Origin: Propionivibrio soli
Lineage (GTDB): Bacteria > Pseudomonadota > Gammaproteobacteria > Burkholderiales > Rhodocyclaceae
Length of the DNA: 64,000 nt
NCBI RefSeq assembly: GCF_025770765.1
Contig: NZ_JANZKY010000016.1
Location: forward strand, 1-64,000
Reading direction: 5' to 3'
A program made the position numbers and the translations under genes. Position 1 is the stretch's first letter, and each line of letters begins with the position of its first letter. Shown here piece after piece: positions 36,607 through 44,622 of the stretch. A model generated the notes under the pieces. That model had not been told where the DNA came from. It searched no databases and saw only the letters and a program-made list of their open reading frames with translations.

Positions 36607-37671
36607 ATGAACGCCGCACCTTCAGTTGCCCCGATCCCGGTCACCCTTCTTTCCGGTTTTCTCGGGGCCGGCAAGACGACTGTCCTCAACTATCTGCTGG
36701 CCAATCCGATGGGACGACGCTTCGCGATCGTCGAGAACGAGTTCGGCGCCATCAACATCGATAGCGGGCTGATCTCCGATCGACGCGGCGGGGTCGTGGA
36801 GCTGACCAACGGCTGCGTGTGCTGCACGATCAACGCGGACCTGGTACGCGGGCTGCAGGAGCTTGCTCGGCGTCGGACAGCCGGTGAATTGTCGTTCGAC
36901 TGGATCATCATCGAAACGACGGGTTTGGCCGACCCCGGCGCCGTCGCTCAGACATTCTTCGCCGCGCCGGAACTGCGCGATACCTTCCTGCTCGACGGCA
37001 TCGTGGTCGTCGTAGACGCGCTTCATGGCGCCGGGCAACTCGATACACGCCTCGTTGCTCAACGGCAGGCCGGCTTCGCCGACCGGTTGCTGCTCGCGAA
37101 GAGCGACCTCGTCGATGAAGGTGCGGTCGCCACGCTGTCGGAGCGGCTTTCCAGTATCAACCCGCGCGCGCCGATCAGCGTTCTCGATCGTGGCCGCGTC
37201 GACCCGGGCCTGTTGCTCGGAATCGGCGGTTTCAACCTCGACGCGTCATTGCTCGCCGCCGAAGCCGCCGATCGTGAATCCGTACGTTATCGTCCGCTTT
37301 CGATATCCCCATCTGGTGTCTTCCATAAACGTAACAACGCGACCGACGCCATCCGGGCCTTCGTCGTGGAGATGGGCGAAATCGATCTCAGCCAGATGAG
37401 CGACGCCATGCAGTCGATGATCGACGAGTTCGGCGACAAATTGCTGCGCTACAAGGGCATCCTCGCCGTCGGCGGAGAAGATCGCCGCCTCGTCTTCCAG
37501 GGCGTACAGCGCGTCGCCGGTTTCGACTTCGACGCACTGTGGGCCCCCGACGAGCCGCGCGTCTCACGCCTGGTGGTGATTGGCGAAAACCTCCCCGAGG
37601 CATCGCTGCGGCAGCGTTTGCTCGCCTGCGCTATCTCCCCACGGAATGAAACCGCCCCCGCCTGCGGCTAA
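36607..37671 (+). CDS. yjiA: COG0523 (CobW/YjiA) G3E GTPase
   Basis: A 354-residue metal-associated P-loop GTPase. Walker A GFLGAGKTT, metal motif GCVCCTINADL (CxCC), Walker B region IIIETTGLADPG, KSDLVDE specificity motif, and a C-terminal CobW domain ending with RLVFQGVQRVAGF. These proteins bind zinc or other metals and are thought to be metallochaperones; YjiA itself accompanies btsT-yjiX in E. coli. The start is ambiguous: ATG at 36607 begins just before the P-loop, but an ATG at 36541 has a good AGGA site and would add 22 residues of low-complexity Val/Pro sequence while overlapping yjiX. Confidence 0.88.
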   Translation: MNAAPSVAPIPVTLLSGFLGAGKTTVLNYLLANPMGRRFAIVENEFGAINIDSGLISDRRGGVVELTNGCVCCTINADLVRGLQELARRRTAGELSFDWIIIETTGLADPGAVAQTFFAAPELRDTFLLDGIVVVVDALHGAGQLDTRLVAQRQAGFADRLLLAKSDLVDEGAVATLSERLSSINPRAPISVLDRGRVDPGLLLGIGGFNLDASLLAAEAADRESVRYRPLSISPSGVFHKRNNATDAIRAFVVEMGEIDLSQMSDAMQSMIDEFGDKLLRYKGILAVGGEDRRLVFQGVQRVAGFDFDALWAPDEPRVSRLVVIGENLPEASLRQRLLACAISPRNETAPACG

Positions 37672-37826
37672 CTGTGGGTAGCCGCGGGCAGCAACATCCA
37701 CCCGAGCCAACGTCTGAGGGCTGAAACCGTCGCGCCGCCCAAGTTGGCGGCATCAGGCCGGACGACCACCCTTTTTCGCGCAGACTCGTACAATCTCCGT
37801 TAGTCGTTTTCCGGACCCGCTACATC

Positions 37827-39533
37827 ATGCTCGAAGAAATCAACCACTTGGCGTTAATCGGCAGCCTGGTGCAGCAGATGTGCGTCTACCTCGTCGTTGC
37901 CTATCTGCTGAGCAAGACGCCGCTGTTCGCGCCTTTGATGCAGGTCACCGTGCGCCTGCCCGACAAGCTCGTCTGCTACCTCGTCTTCTCCGGTTTCTGC
38001 ATCATGGGCACCTACCTCGGTTTTCAGATCGAGGACGCAATCGCCAATACCCGCGCCATCGGGGCCGTACTCGGGGGCATTCTCGGCGGACCGGTTGTCG
38101 GCCTCGCAGTCGGACTCACCGGCGGCATCCACCGTTATTCGATGGGTGGTTTCACCGCCTCGGCGTGCGCCGTGTCGACCACCGTGGAGGGACTCATCGG
38201 TGGCCTGTTTCACTTTTACCTGCTGCGCCGCCATCGTGCCGACCGCTTGCTGAGTCCATTGTTCGCGCTCGGCGCCACCATGCTCGCCGAAATGACGCAA
38301 ATGCTCATCATCCTCGCCATGGCGCGGCCATTCGACCACGCGGCGCGGCTTGTCGCACACATCGCGCTGCCGATGATCGTGGCCAACTCCATCGGGGCCG
38401 GTTTGTTCATGCGCCTTATCCTCGACCGGCGCGAGACGCTCGAAAAATACTCGATCGCCTTCTCGGCGAAGGCCTTGCGCATCGCCGAACGCTCGGTCGG
38501 CGTATTGATGCAGGGTTTCAACGTCGACAATTGCACGCGCCTCGCCAAGATCATCCGCGAGGAAACCGGCGTCGGCGCGGTGGCCATCACCGATTGCGAG
38601 AAGCTGCTTGGCTTCGTCGGCACCGGCGCCGACCACCATATTCCCGGCACCCCTATCTCGTCGCCGCACACCTTCTACGCCATCAAGAACAACGAGGTCG
38701 TCTATGCCGACGGCGTCGACATCGTTTATTCGTGCGCGGTTTCGAAGGACTGCAAGCTCGGCTCCTGCCTGGTCATCCCGCTGCGCGGCGAGGAGAACCG
38801 CGTCATCGGAACGATCAAACTCTACGAACCGAAGACCAAGTTTTTCTCGTCGCTCAACCGAACGTTGGGGGAAGGTATTGCCCGCCTGCTCTCCAACCAG
38901 GTCCTGGCTGGCAAGATCGAGGAACAGAAGCGCTTGCTGGCGCAATCGGAAATCAAGTTGCTGCAGGCGCAGATCAATCCGCATTTTCTGTTCAACGCGC
39001 TCAATACACTGGCGGCCGTCATCCGACGTGACCCGGAGGCCGCACGCCAGCTCGTCCTCTACCTCTCGACCTTCTTCCGCAAGAGCCTGAAGCGCCTCGG
39101 CAACGAGGCATCGCTTGAAGATGAAATCGAGCACGTCAACGCTTATCTTCAGATCGAACTGGCACGGTTCGCCGACCGGCTCGAAGTGGTGATGGCCATC
39201 CCGGACGAGTTCATGCACTTGCGACTGCCCGCTTTTTCGTTGCAGCCGATCGTCGAGAACGCCATAAAATACGGCATCTCGCAAATGATCGAGCCCGGGC
39301 GCATCACGATCAGCGCTCAACGCACTGACGGCGTGCTCTCGATCTTCGTGGAAGATTCCGCGGGCCTTTACCAGCCCGCGGCCGAAAGGAACGGACTGGG
39401 TATGAGCCTCGTGGATCGGCGCATCAAGATTCGCTACGGCGCCGCCTACGGCATCGACGTGGCGTGCGAGCCGGAAACCTACACGCGCGTCGCCATCCGC
39501 GTCCCGGTCGAAGAAGAACTTGTGCCATGCTGA
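37827..39533 (+). CDS. btsS: LytS-type sensor histidine kinase, BtsS (YehU)-like
   Basis: A 568-residue membrane kinase. Residues 1-200 form the 5TM-5TMR LYT sensor region (several helices, with the typical GGILGGPVVGLAVGLTGGIHRYSMGG loop in part). Next comes a GAF-like domain (about 220-365), then the LytS kinase core: phospho-acceptor His386 in INPHFLFNALNTL, N-box QPIVENAIKYG and a G-box ending GLGMSLVDRRIKIRYG. BtsS of E. coli senses extracellular pyruvate and, with BtsR, induces btsT. Length, domain order and neighbouring cstA-yjiX-yjiA make the same role likely. It overlaps the regulator gene by 7 bases. Confidence 0.86.
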   Translation: MLEEINHLALIGSLVQQMCVYLVVAYLLSKTPLFAPLMQVTVRLPDKLVCYLVFSGFCIMGTYLGFQIEDAIANTRAIGAVLGGILGGPVVGLAVGLTGGIHRYSMGGFTASACAVSTTVEGLIGGLFHFYLLRRHRADRLLSPLFALGATMLAEMTQMLIILAMARPFDHAARLVAHIALPMIVANSIGAGLFMRLILDRRETLEKYSIAFSAKALRIAERSVGVLMQGFNVDNCTRLAKIIREETGVGAVAITDCEKLLGFVGTGADHHIPGTPISSPHTFYAIKNNEVVYADGVDIVYSCAVSKDCKLGSCLVIPLRGEENRVIGTIKLYEPKTKFFSSLNRTLGEGIARLLSNQVLAGKIEEQKRLLAQSEIKLLQAQINPHFLFNALNTLAAVIRRDPEAARQLVLYLSTFFRKSLKRLGNEASLEDEIEHVNAYLQIELARFADRLEVVMAIPDEFMHLRLPAFSLQPIVENAIKYGISQMIEPGRITISAQRTDGVLSIFVEDSAGLYQPAAERNGLGMSLVDRRIKIRYGAAYGIDVACEPETYTRVAIRVPVEEELVPC

Positions 39534-40243
39534 CCGCTCTGATTGTCGACGACGAGGCGCCGTCCCGCGAGGAACTCAAAGCGCTGCTCGGCGAGGCGCC
39601 GGACGTCGAAGTCATCGGGGAATGCGCTAACGCCATCGAAGGCCTGTCGGCGATTCATCGGCTGCGGCCCGACGTCGTCTTTCTCGATATCCAGATGCCG
39701 CGCATCAGCGGGCTCGAGATGGTGGGGATGATCGAGCCCTCGGCGCTTCCGCACATCGTTTTCGTCACCGCCTACGATCAGCACGCGCTCAAGGCTTTCG
39801 AGGAGCACGCCGCCGATTACCTCGTCAAACCCGTCGACCCGGAGCGTCTGGCGAAGACGCTCGACTGGCTGCGTTCCGGTGCGCGCCCCTCGACGAAGGC
39901 GTTTCCCGGGGCCGACAGCAGGCTGCAACAGATCCCCTGCATCGGTCGTAACCGCATCTTCCTCGTTGCCCTCGACGAGGTCGAATACGTCTACACGGAT
40001 ATCTGTGGCGTCAACGTCGTTGCCAGCGAACGGCAAGGAGTCACCGAACTCACCCTCAAGCTCCTCCAGGAGCGGACGCCGCTCGTTCGCTGCCACCGTC
40101 AGTACCTCGTCAATCTCGACCGGGTCGCCGAAATCGAACTGCTCGAAAACGGGGCCGCGGAGATCATCACCCAAAGCAGCAAGCGCGTCCCTGTCAGCCG
40201 GCGACACCTCAGAGAACTCAAAGACCGGCTGCTGATCGTCTAG
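39527..40243 (+). CDS. btsR: LytTR response regulator, BtsR (YehT)-like
   Basis: A 238-residue regulator: receiver domain (residues 1-120; acidic DDE at 8-10, phospho-acceptor Asp54 in VFLDIQMP, TAYDQHALKAFEEHAADYLVKP) and C-terminal LytTR DNA-binding domain (from about 140, with FLVALDEVEYVY, RCHRQYLVNLDRV and RVPVSRRHLRELK). LytTR domains read direct repeats placed two helical turns apart, and three such repeat sets lie in this locus (34180, 40252, 41759). The first repeat after the gene starts 9 bases past its stop codon. The kinase gene overlaps its start. Confidence 0.88.
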   Translation: MLTALIVDDEAPSREELKALLGEAPDVEVIGECANAIEGLSAIHRLRPDVVFLDIQMPRISGLEMVGMIEPSALPHIVFVTAYDQHALKAFEEHAADYLVKPVDPERLAKTLDWLRSGARPSTKAFPGADSRLQQIPCIGRNRIFLVALDEVEYVYTDICGVNVVASERQGVTELTLKLLQERTPLVRCHRQYLVNLDRVAEIELLENGAAEIITQSSKRVPVSRRHLRELKDRLLIV

Positions 40244-40251
40244 CCCGAGCT

Positions 40252-40300
40252 GCCGCTCGCCCACCTCCCCAACCGCTCGTTCGCGCTACCGACCGTTGGC
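40252..40300 (+). promoter_or_regulatory. Triple 20-bp-spaced direct repeat upstream of the binding-protein gene (candidate BtsR-like operator)
   Basis: GCCGCTCGC at 40252, ACCGCTCGT at 40272 and ACCGTTGGC at 40292, again exactly 20 bases apart. The set begins 9 bases past the btsR stop and ends 130 bases before the ATG at 40431. Order and spacing mirror the set before cstA1 (G, A, A as first base; the third unit has CCGTT in both), so this is not chance similarity. Confidence 0.78.
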
Positions 40301-40430
40301 CGGAAAACGCGCACCTGGCACTCGCCTTATGCGATCGTTATCCTGCGGCGCGGTCAGCGTGAGAGCCAAGACCGACCCCGGCAGCATGTACCAGGCACCT
40401 GTCGAACAACAATCACTCGGGGAAACGACG

Positions 40431-41720
40431 ATGCAGTTTTCTTGCGGCCACCGCGGGTTAGGCAATCAATTCAGCCATCTATATCGGTCGACAGAGGCTA
40501 CGAGTCCCTACGTCTTCGTACGCCGTTTCGCCGCGCTTCTCGTATTCGCATCTGCGCTCGCGTCCACGGCCTACGCTGCGGACACGATACGCGTCGGAGT
40601 TTCTTGCCCGATGAGCGGTGGATCGTCGGACATGGGTATCAGCCTGCGTAACGGCGTCCAGCTGGCGGCCGACGAGATCAATGGATGGGCAGGCGGCGCA
40701 CTCGGCAAGAAGATCGAACTCGTCATACGCGACGACAAGGCGGACAACGCCATCGGCAAACAAGTGGCGGAGGATCTTGTGCGCGAACAGAAAGTCTCGG
40801 CGACGATCGGCATATGTAATGCTGGCGTCGGCCTCGCCAGCCTGGACGCTTACCAGAACGGCAAGGTGCCGCTGCTGATCGCCGTCTCGGCAGGAACTCC
40901 GTTGGCCGAACGCTTGGCGGCGACGCCCGATTTTTACGTCTTTCGCAACGCCCCGCGCGATGAAATCCAGGCCGAGTTTCTGGTGCGCGAAGCCCTTAAA
41001 CGCGGGTTGCGAAGAATTGCCGTGTTTGCCGACACGTCGGCCTACGGCGAGTCGGGTCTGAGCTACGTCAAAAAAGCGCTTGCCGAACAGAAGCTGGCTC
41101 CGGTTTCCGTGCAACGTTTTCCGATCGGTGTTACGTCGCTGGCCGAGCAGGCGACTGAAGCAAAAGCGTCCGGAGCCGACGCGGTGCTGGCCTGGACCGT
41201 GGGGCCGGAAGCCGCCGTCATCGCGAAAAGCGTAGCGCGACAAAAATGGCCGGTGCAGATCTTCGGTAGCTGGCCGCTATCGTGGCGCAACTTCATCGAC
41301 GGTTCGGGCCCGGCGGCGGAGGGGACGCTGGTCGCCGTGTCGTTCGTTCAGCAGGCCGGTTTTCAAACGCGTAACGCGTTCATCCTCGCCTATCAAAAGA
41401 AGTATGGCACCGGCGTTATCCCGGCCCCGATGGCCGCCGCGCAAGGTTACGATGCGATGATGATCGTCTATCAGGCGATTCTGCAGGCGCGTAGCGACGA
41501 ACCGGTGAAGATCAAAGCCGCGCTCGAGAATCTTGACCGGCCGATTGCCGGCGCGGTCACGACGTACCAGACGCCATTCTCGAAAACCGACCATGACGCA
41601 ATCAGCGAGAACATGCTGGTGCTCGGTATTGTCCGCCAAGGCCAGATCGACTACGCCAACCGGGAAGATGCAATGAAAACGTTCTCGGTGCAGCGAAAAT
41701 CGGTTCGTCCCGCCATGTAG
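40431..41720 (+). CDS. Orphan LivK-type periplasmic binding protein
   Basis: A 429-residue type I periplasmic binding protein of the branched-chain amino-acid family. A long basic leader precedes a signal peptide (FAALLVFASALASTAYA), then DTIRVGVSCPMSGGSSDMGI, ATIGICNAGVGLASL and LLIAVSAGTPLAERLA as in LivJ/K-like proteins. The start follows GGGGAAACG. No ABC permease or ATPase gene is present, so it is an orphan. It lies between btsSR and a second cstA and has the same triple-repeat operator. It may bind an organic acid or amide for uptake or sensing by this locus, which is inferred from context; the ligand is unknown. Confidence 0.82.
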   Translation: MQFSCGHRGLGNQFSHLYRSTEATSPYVFVRRFAALLVFASALASTAYAADTIRVGVSCPMSGGSSDMGISLRNGVQLAADEINGWAGGALGKKIELVIRDDKADNAIGKQVAEDLVREQKVSATIGICNAGVGLASLDAYQNGKVPLLIAVSAGTPLAERLAATPDFYVFRNAPRDEIQAEFLVREALKRGLRRIAVFADTSAYGESGLSYVKKALAEQKLAPVSVQRFPIGVTSLAEQATEAKASGADAVLAWTVGPEAAVIAKSVARQKWPVQIFGSWPLSWRNFIDGSGPAAEGTLVAVSFVQQAGFQTRNAFILAYQKKYGTGVIPAPMAAAQGYDAMMIVYQAILQARSDEPVKIKAALENLDRPIAGAVTTYQTPFSKTDHDAISENMLVLGIVRQGQIDYANREDAMKTFSVQRKSVRPAM

Positions 41721-41758
41721 ACGGCCGCCTACTCGCGCCAGATTCCCGATGCAACCCC

Positions 41759-41807
41759 ACCGCTTACCCCGTTAAGCGGCCGCTTAATCCGGCCACCGAC
41801 CGCTTGC
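41759..41807 (+). promoter_or_regulatory. Triple 20-bp-spaced direct repeat upstream of cstA2 (candidate BtsR-like operator)
   Basis: ACCGCTTAC at 41759, GCCGCTTAA at 41779 and ACCGCTTGC at 41799, exactly 20 bases apart and on the same strand as cstA2. They end 168 bases before its ATG. The middle unit lies within a 16-base palindrome TTAAGCGGCCGCTTAA (41772-41787). Just downstream is a second perfect palindrome, GCCCCTTCACGAAGGGGC (41818-41835), which may be an additional operator. Confidence 0.76.
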
Positions 41808-41975
41808 AGGATTCCAAGCCCCTTCACGAAGGGGCGGCGTTAGATTGGCATAGCGGACTCCCAGGCGAGCAGCCGGAAATCCGTCGAGACCGGGGGCACG
41901 AAACAAGAAGAAGCGCGGCGAACCAGGGGGCTTCGCCAGAGAATCCGGATTCAAAACCAACCTAAGGGGAAGTTG

Positions 41976-43790
41976 ATGCATTCATTAACCATGATCTTTG
42001 CGGCGGCGTGCGTATTCGCCATAGCCTACCGCTTCTACGGTCTATTTTTGGCCAACAAGGTTCTCGGCTTAAAGGCGGAACGGGATACGCCAGCCGTCAC
42101 CATGGCCGATGGCCATGACTACTTGAAGACCAACAAGTTCGTTCTGTTCGGTCACCACTTCGCCGCCATCGCGGCCGCCGGACCGCTGCTCGGTCCGGTT
42201 CTCGCCGCGCAGTTCGGCTACATGCCGGGCGCTTTGTGGATCCTCGTGGGCTGCGTGCTGGCCGGCGGCGTCCATGACGCGGTCGTGCTGTTCGCCTCGG
42301 TACGTCACCGGGGCAAGAGCCTGTCGGTCATCGCGGAAACCGAGATCGGCAAACTTACCGGCAAGATCGCCTCTGTCTCGATCCTGTTCATCCTGATCCT
42401 GACGCTGGCCGGTCTTTCGATCGCTGTCGTCAACGCCATGTTCAACAGCCCGTGGGGCACCTTCACCGTCTTTGCGACGATCCCCATCGCGATGGTCATG
42501 GGCGTGTATATGCAGAAGGTCCGCCCGGGTGACATCAAGGGCGGCAGCATCATCGGGGTCGTCCTGCTGGCGCTGTCGATCATCGTCGGCCCGCACGTGG
42601 CCGCCAACCCGACGCTCGCCGCGATGCTGACCTTCACCAAGAAGGAACTCGCGATCATCATTCCCGCGTACGGCTTCTTCGCCTCGGCTTTGCCGGTGTG
42701 GTTCCTGCTCGTTCCCCGCGACTACCTGTCGACCTATCTGAAGATCGGTACGATCGGCGCACTGGCCATCGGCATCATGTTCGTCAACCCGGTCATGCAC
42801 ATGCCGGCTATGACGGACTACGTCTTCGGCGGCGGCCCAGTGATTCCAGGAGCGCTCTTCCCATACTTGTTCATCACCATCGCCTGCGGCGCGCTGTCCG
42901 GCTTCCACGCCATCATCGGTTCGGGAACGACACCGAAGATGATCGCCAACGAGCGCGATATCCTGTTCGTCGGCTACGGCGCGATGTTGACCGAAGGCTT
43001 CGTCGCCATCATGGCGCTGATCGCTGCTTGCGTGCTCGTTCCGGCTGACTACTTCGCGATCAACGCAGCGCCGGCGGCCTTCGCCAAACTGGGGCTGAGC
43101 ACGGTCAACCTGCCGGAACTTGCCGCACAGGTCGGTGAGCAAGTGCAAGGTCGGCCAGGCGGCGCGGTCTCGCTGGCCGTGGGCATGGCCTACATCTTCT
43201 CTTCAGTGCCGTTCATGAAGGGGATGATGGCTTACTGGTACCACTTCGCGATCATGTTTGAAGCGGTGTTCATCCTAACCGCCGTCGATGCCGGCACCCG
43301 CGTCGGCCGTTACCTGCTCCAGGAAATGCTCGGTCGCGTCTACAAGCCGTTCGCTGACAACTCCTGGACGCCAGGCGTGATCATCTGCAGCGCATTGTTC
43401 ACCTCTGCTTGGGGGTACCTGGTCTACACCGGTGACATCTCGACGATCTGGCCGTTATTCGGCATGGCGAACCAACTGCTTGCTTCGTGCGCGCTGATCG
43501 TCGGCACAACGATGCTCATCCGCCTCGGCAAGGCCCGCTACGCCTGGGTCACAGCTACTCCGGGGCTGTTGGTGTACCCGACCGTGATGTGGGCGGGATA
43601 CCTGAACATCACGCTGAACTACATGCCGAAGCAGCTCTACTTGCTGTCGACGATGTCGGTCATCCTAATGGTCCTCATCACCGCGGTCTTCATCGGCGCC
43701 TTCAGCCGTTGGAGTTCTCTGCTGAAGATCGACCGACTGATCACCGACAAGGACGGCGACGAAGTTCTCGCCCTCGTCGAAACCAACTGA
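41976..43790 (+). CDS. cstA: CstA-family carrier (second copy)
   Basis: A 604-residue CstA-family inner-membrane carrier, shorter than the first copy and clearly a paralogue, not a recent duplicate: LKTNKFVLFGHHFAAIAAAGPLLGP and CGALSGFHAIIGSGTTPKM are shared, while much of the rest differs. It lacks the long C-terminal helices of the 687-residue copy. Start is ATG at 41976 after AGGGGAAG; a TTG immediately precedes it. No YjiX gene follows, and a very strong terminator ends the unit at 43811, so it is transcribed alone. The triple repeat upstream suggests shared control with cstA1. Substrate could be pyruvate or another organic acid. Confidence 0.9.
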   Translation: MHSLTMIFAAACVFAIAYRFYGLFLANKVLGLKAERDTPAVTMADGHDYLKTNKFVLFGHHFAAIAAAGPLLGPVLAAQFGYMPGALWILVGCVLAGGVHDAVVLFASVRHRGKSLSVIAETEIGKLTGKIASVSILFILILTLAGLSIAVVNAMFNSPWGTFTVFATIPIAMVMGVYMQKVRPGDIKGGSIIGVVLLALSIIVGPHVAANPTLAAMLTFTKKELAIIIPAYGFFASALPVWFLLVPRDYLSTYLKIGTIGALAIGIMFVNPVMHMPAMTDYVFGGGPVIPGALFPYLFITIACGALSGFHAIIGSGTTPKMIANERDILFVGYGAMLTEGFVAIMALIAACVLVPADYFAINAAPAAFAKLGLSTVNLPELAAQVGEQVQGRPGGAVSLAVGMAYIFSSVPFMKGMMAYWYHFAIMFEAVFILTAVDAGTRVGRYLLQEMLGRVYKPFADNSWTPGVIICSALFTSAWGYLVYTGDISTIWPLFGMANQLLASCALIVGTTMLIRLGKARYAWVTATPGLLVYPTVMWAGYLNITLNYMPKQLYLLSTMSVILMVLITAVFIGAFSRWSSLLKIDRLITDKDGDEVLALVETN

Positions 43791-43810
43791 TTTCGTACTC
43801 GGCAGCTCTT

Positions 43811-43849
43811 GGCGCAATCCGCCTCACGGCGGGTTGCGCCTTTTCTTTT
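43811..43849 (+). terminator. Strong Rho-independent terminator
   Basis: GGCGCAATCCGCC pairs with GGCGGGTTGCGCC (13 bp, one G-U) around TCAC and is followed by TTTTCTTTT. It lies 21 bases after the cstA2 stop. Confidence 0.92.
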
Positions 43850-43961
43850 CAGGAACGAGTGAAGGAGAATTGGCGAGTTCAGAAAACAATGCCGCCGGGC
43901 TTCGTTGGGAGAGCGCTGCCGTACGTGAAGGTTGGAAAGACGATCAACGGAAGCCGCGCAT

Positions 43962-44261
43962 TTAGCGCCGGCCCGGATAGAGTTCCCGGCCCGCGTCCTT
44001 GATGTCGCGCCGCAACTGCTGACGCTCTTCGGGCGACAACCTCTCCCCTCGCTGCGCATCGCGCCCCTGATCGCGCTGATAGTACTGACGCCGATCGTCA
44101 TCCTGTCTGGAAGCGCGCTGGTTCTCATACCCCGCAGGCCCGGGTCCGTTGCGACTCCAGCCGTTTCTCCATGGGCTGTCGGCTTGCACGGCCGGCGCCG
44201 ACAAAGCCAAGGCGAGCAGGACCGCGAGCGTGCTCCTCATCCGTTTGCCCAGTCGAACCAC
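43962..44261 (-). CDS. Small secreted, Arg/Gln-rich protein
   Basis: A 99-residue protein with a signal peptide (basic start, then STLAVLLALALSAPAVQA) and a charged mature part rich in Arg, Asp and Gln (ENQRASRQDDDRRQYYQRDQ), ending LSPEERQQLRRDIKDAGREL. Mature chains of this kind occur in many betaproteobacterial exported proteins of unknown role. GTG at 44261 is the start because AAGGAGG lies 6 bases upstream; an in-frame ATG at 44240 is an alternative. No function is proposed. Confidence 0.72.
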   Translation of the reverse strand: MVRLGKRMRSTLAVLLALALSAPAVQADSPWRNGWSRNGPGPAGYENQRASRQDDDRRQYYQRDQGRDAQRGERLSPEERQQLRRDIKDAGRELYPGRR

Positions 44262-44466
44262 AGCCAACCTCCTTACCCCTTCAATTCAATCGCCCGCCCC
44301 ACAGCGCGCATCGACGCGTATTTTGCCCTGACTCGAGCCGCCAGGAAACGCTTCGCCGCTACTCTTGGACGCAAGTCTGCGCCAAACTTGTTACCGTGGT
44401 TTATTCAAATGGTGGGAAGTTGTAAGAATTGGTTTCCGGAAGGGATCTCCGGCCACCATTAACTCA

Positions 44467-44490
44467 CGTTCAGCGCCATAGCGCTGAACG
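44467..44490. terminator. Perfect hairpin beyond the LysR gene
   Basis: CGTTCAGCGC and GCGCTGAACG form a perfect 10-bp stem with a CATA loop. It lies in the 361-base gap 44262-44622, which otherwise holds no recognised gene and should include the promoter of the small secreted protein. Without a T-run it may be a Rho-aided terminator for the LysR transcript. Confidence 0.45.
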
Positions 44491-44622
44491 ACCGAGCAAG
44501 ACAATCGACGGCCTTGTTCCATGGAGCGGCAGGCCTGAACCCGCGATCTCATCCGCCCATCCACAGACGAGGCGGGCGAAGCGAGACAGACTGCTTCCGC
44601 TCAAAAACCCAGCCTCCCATCC

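Noticed and set aside
37854-39320. 488-codon open frame opposite btsS
   Set aside because: Antisense shadow of the kinase gene, with repetitive charged composition and no recognisable domain.
41772-41787. 16-base palindrome TTAAGCGGCCGCTTAA upstream of cstA2
   Set aside because: Not reported as a separate operator because its right half is the middle unit of the 20-bp direct repeat array, which explains it better.
42069-43148. 359-codon open frame opposite cstA2
   Set aside because: Antisense shadow of a membrane-protein gene; its extreme Arg/Asp/Gln content reflects the opposite strand of hydrophobic codons.
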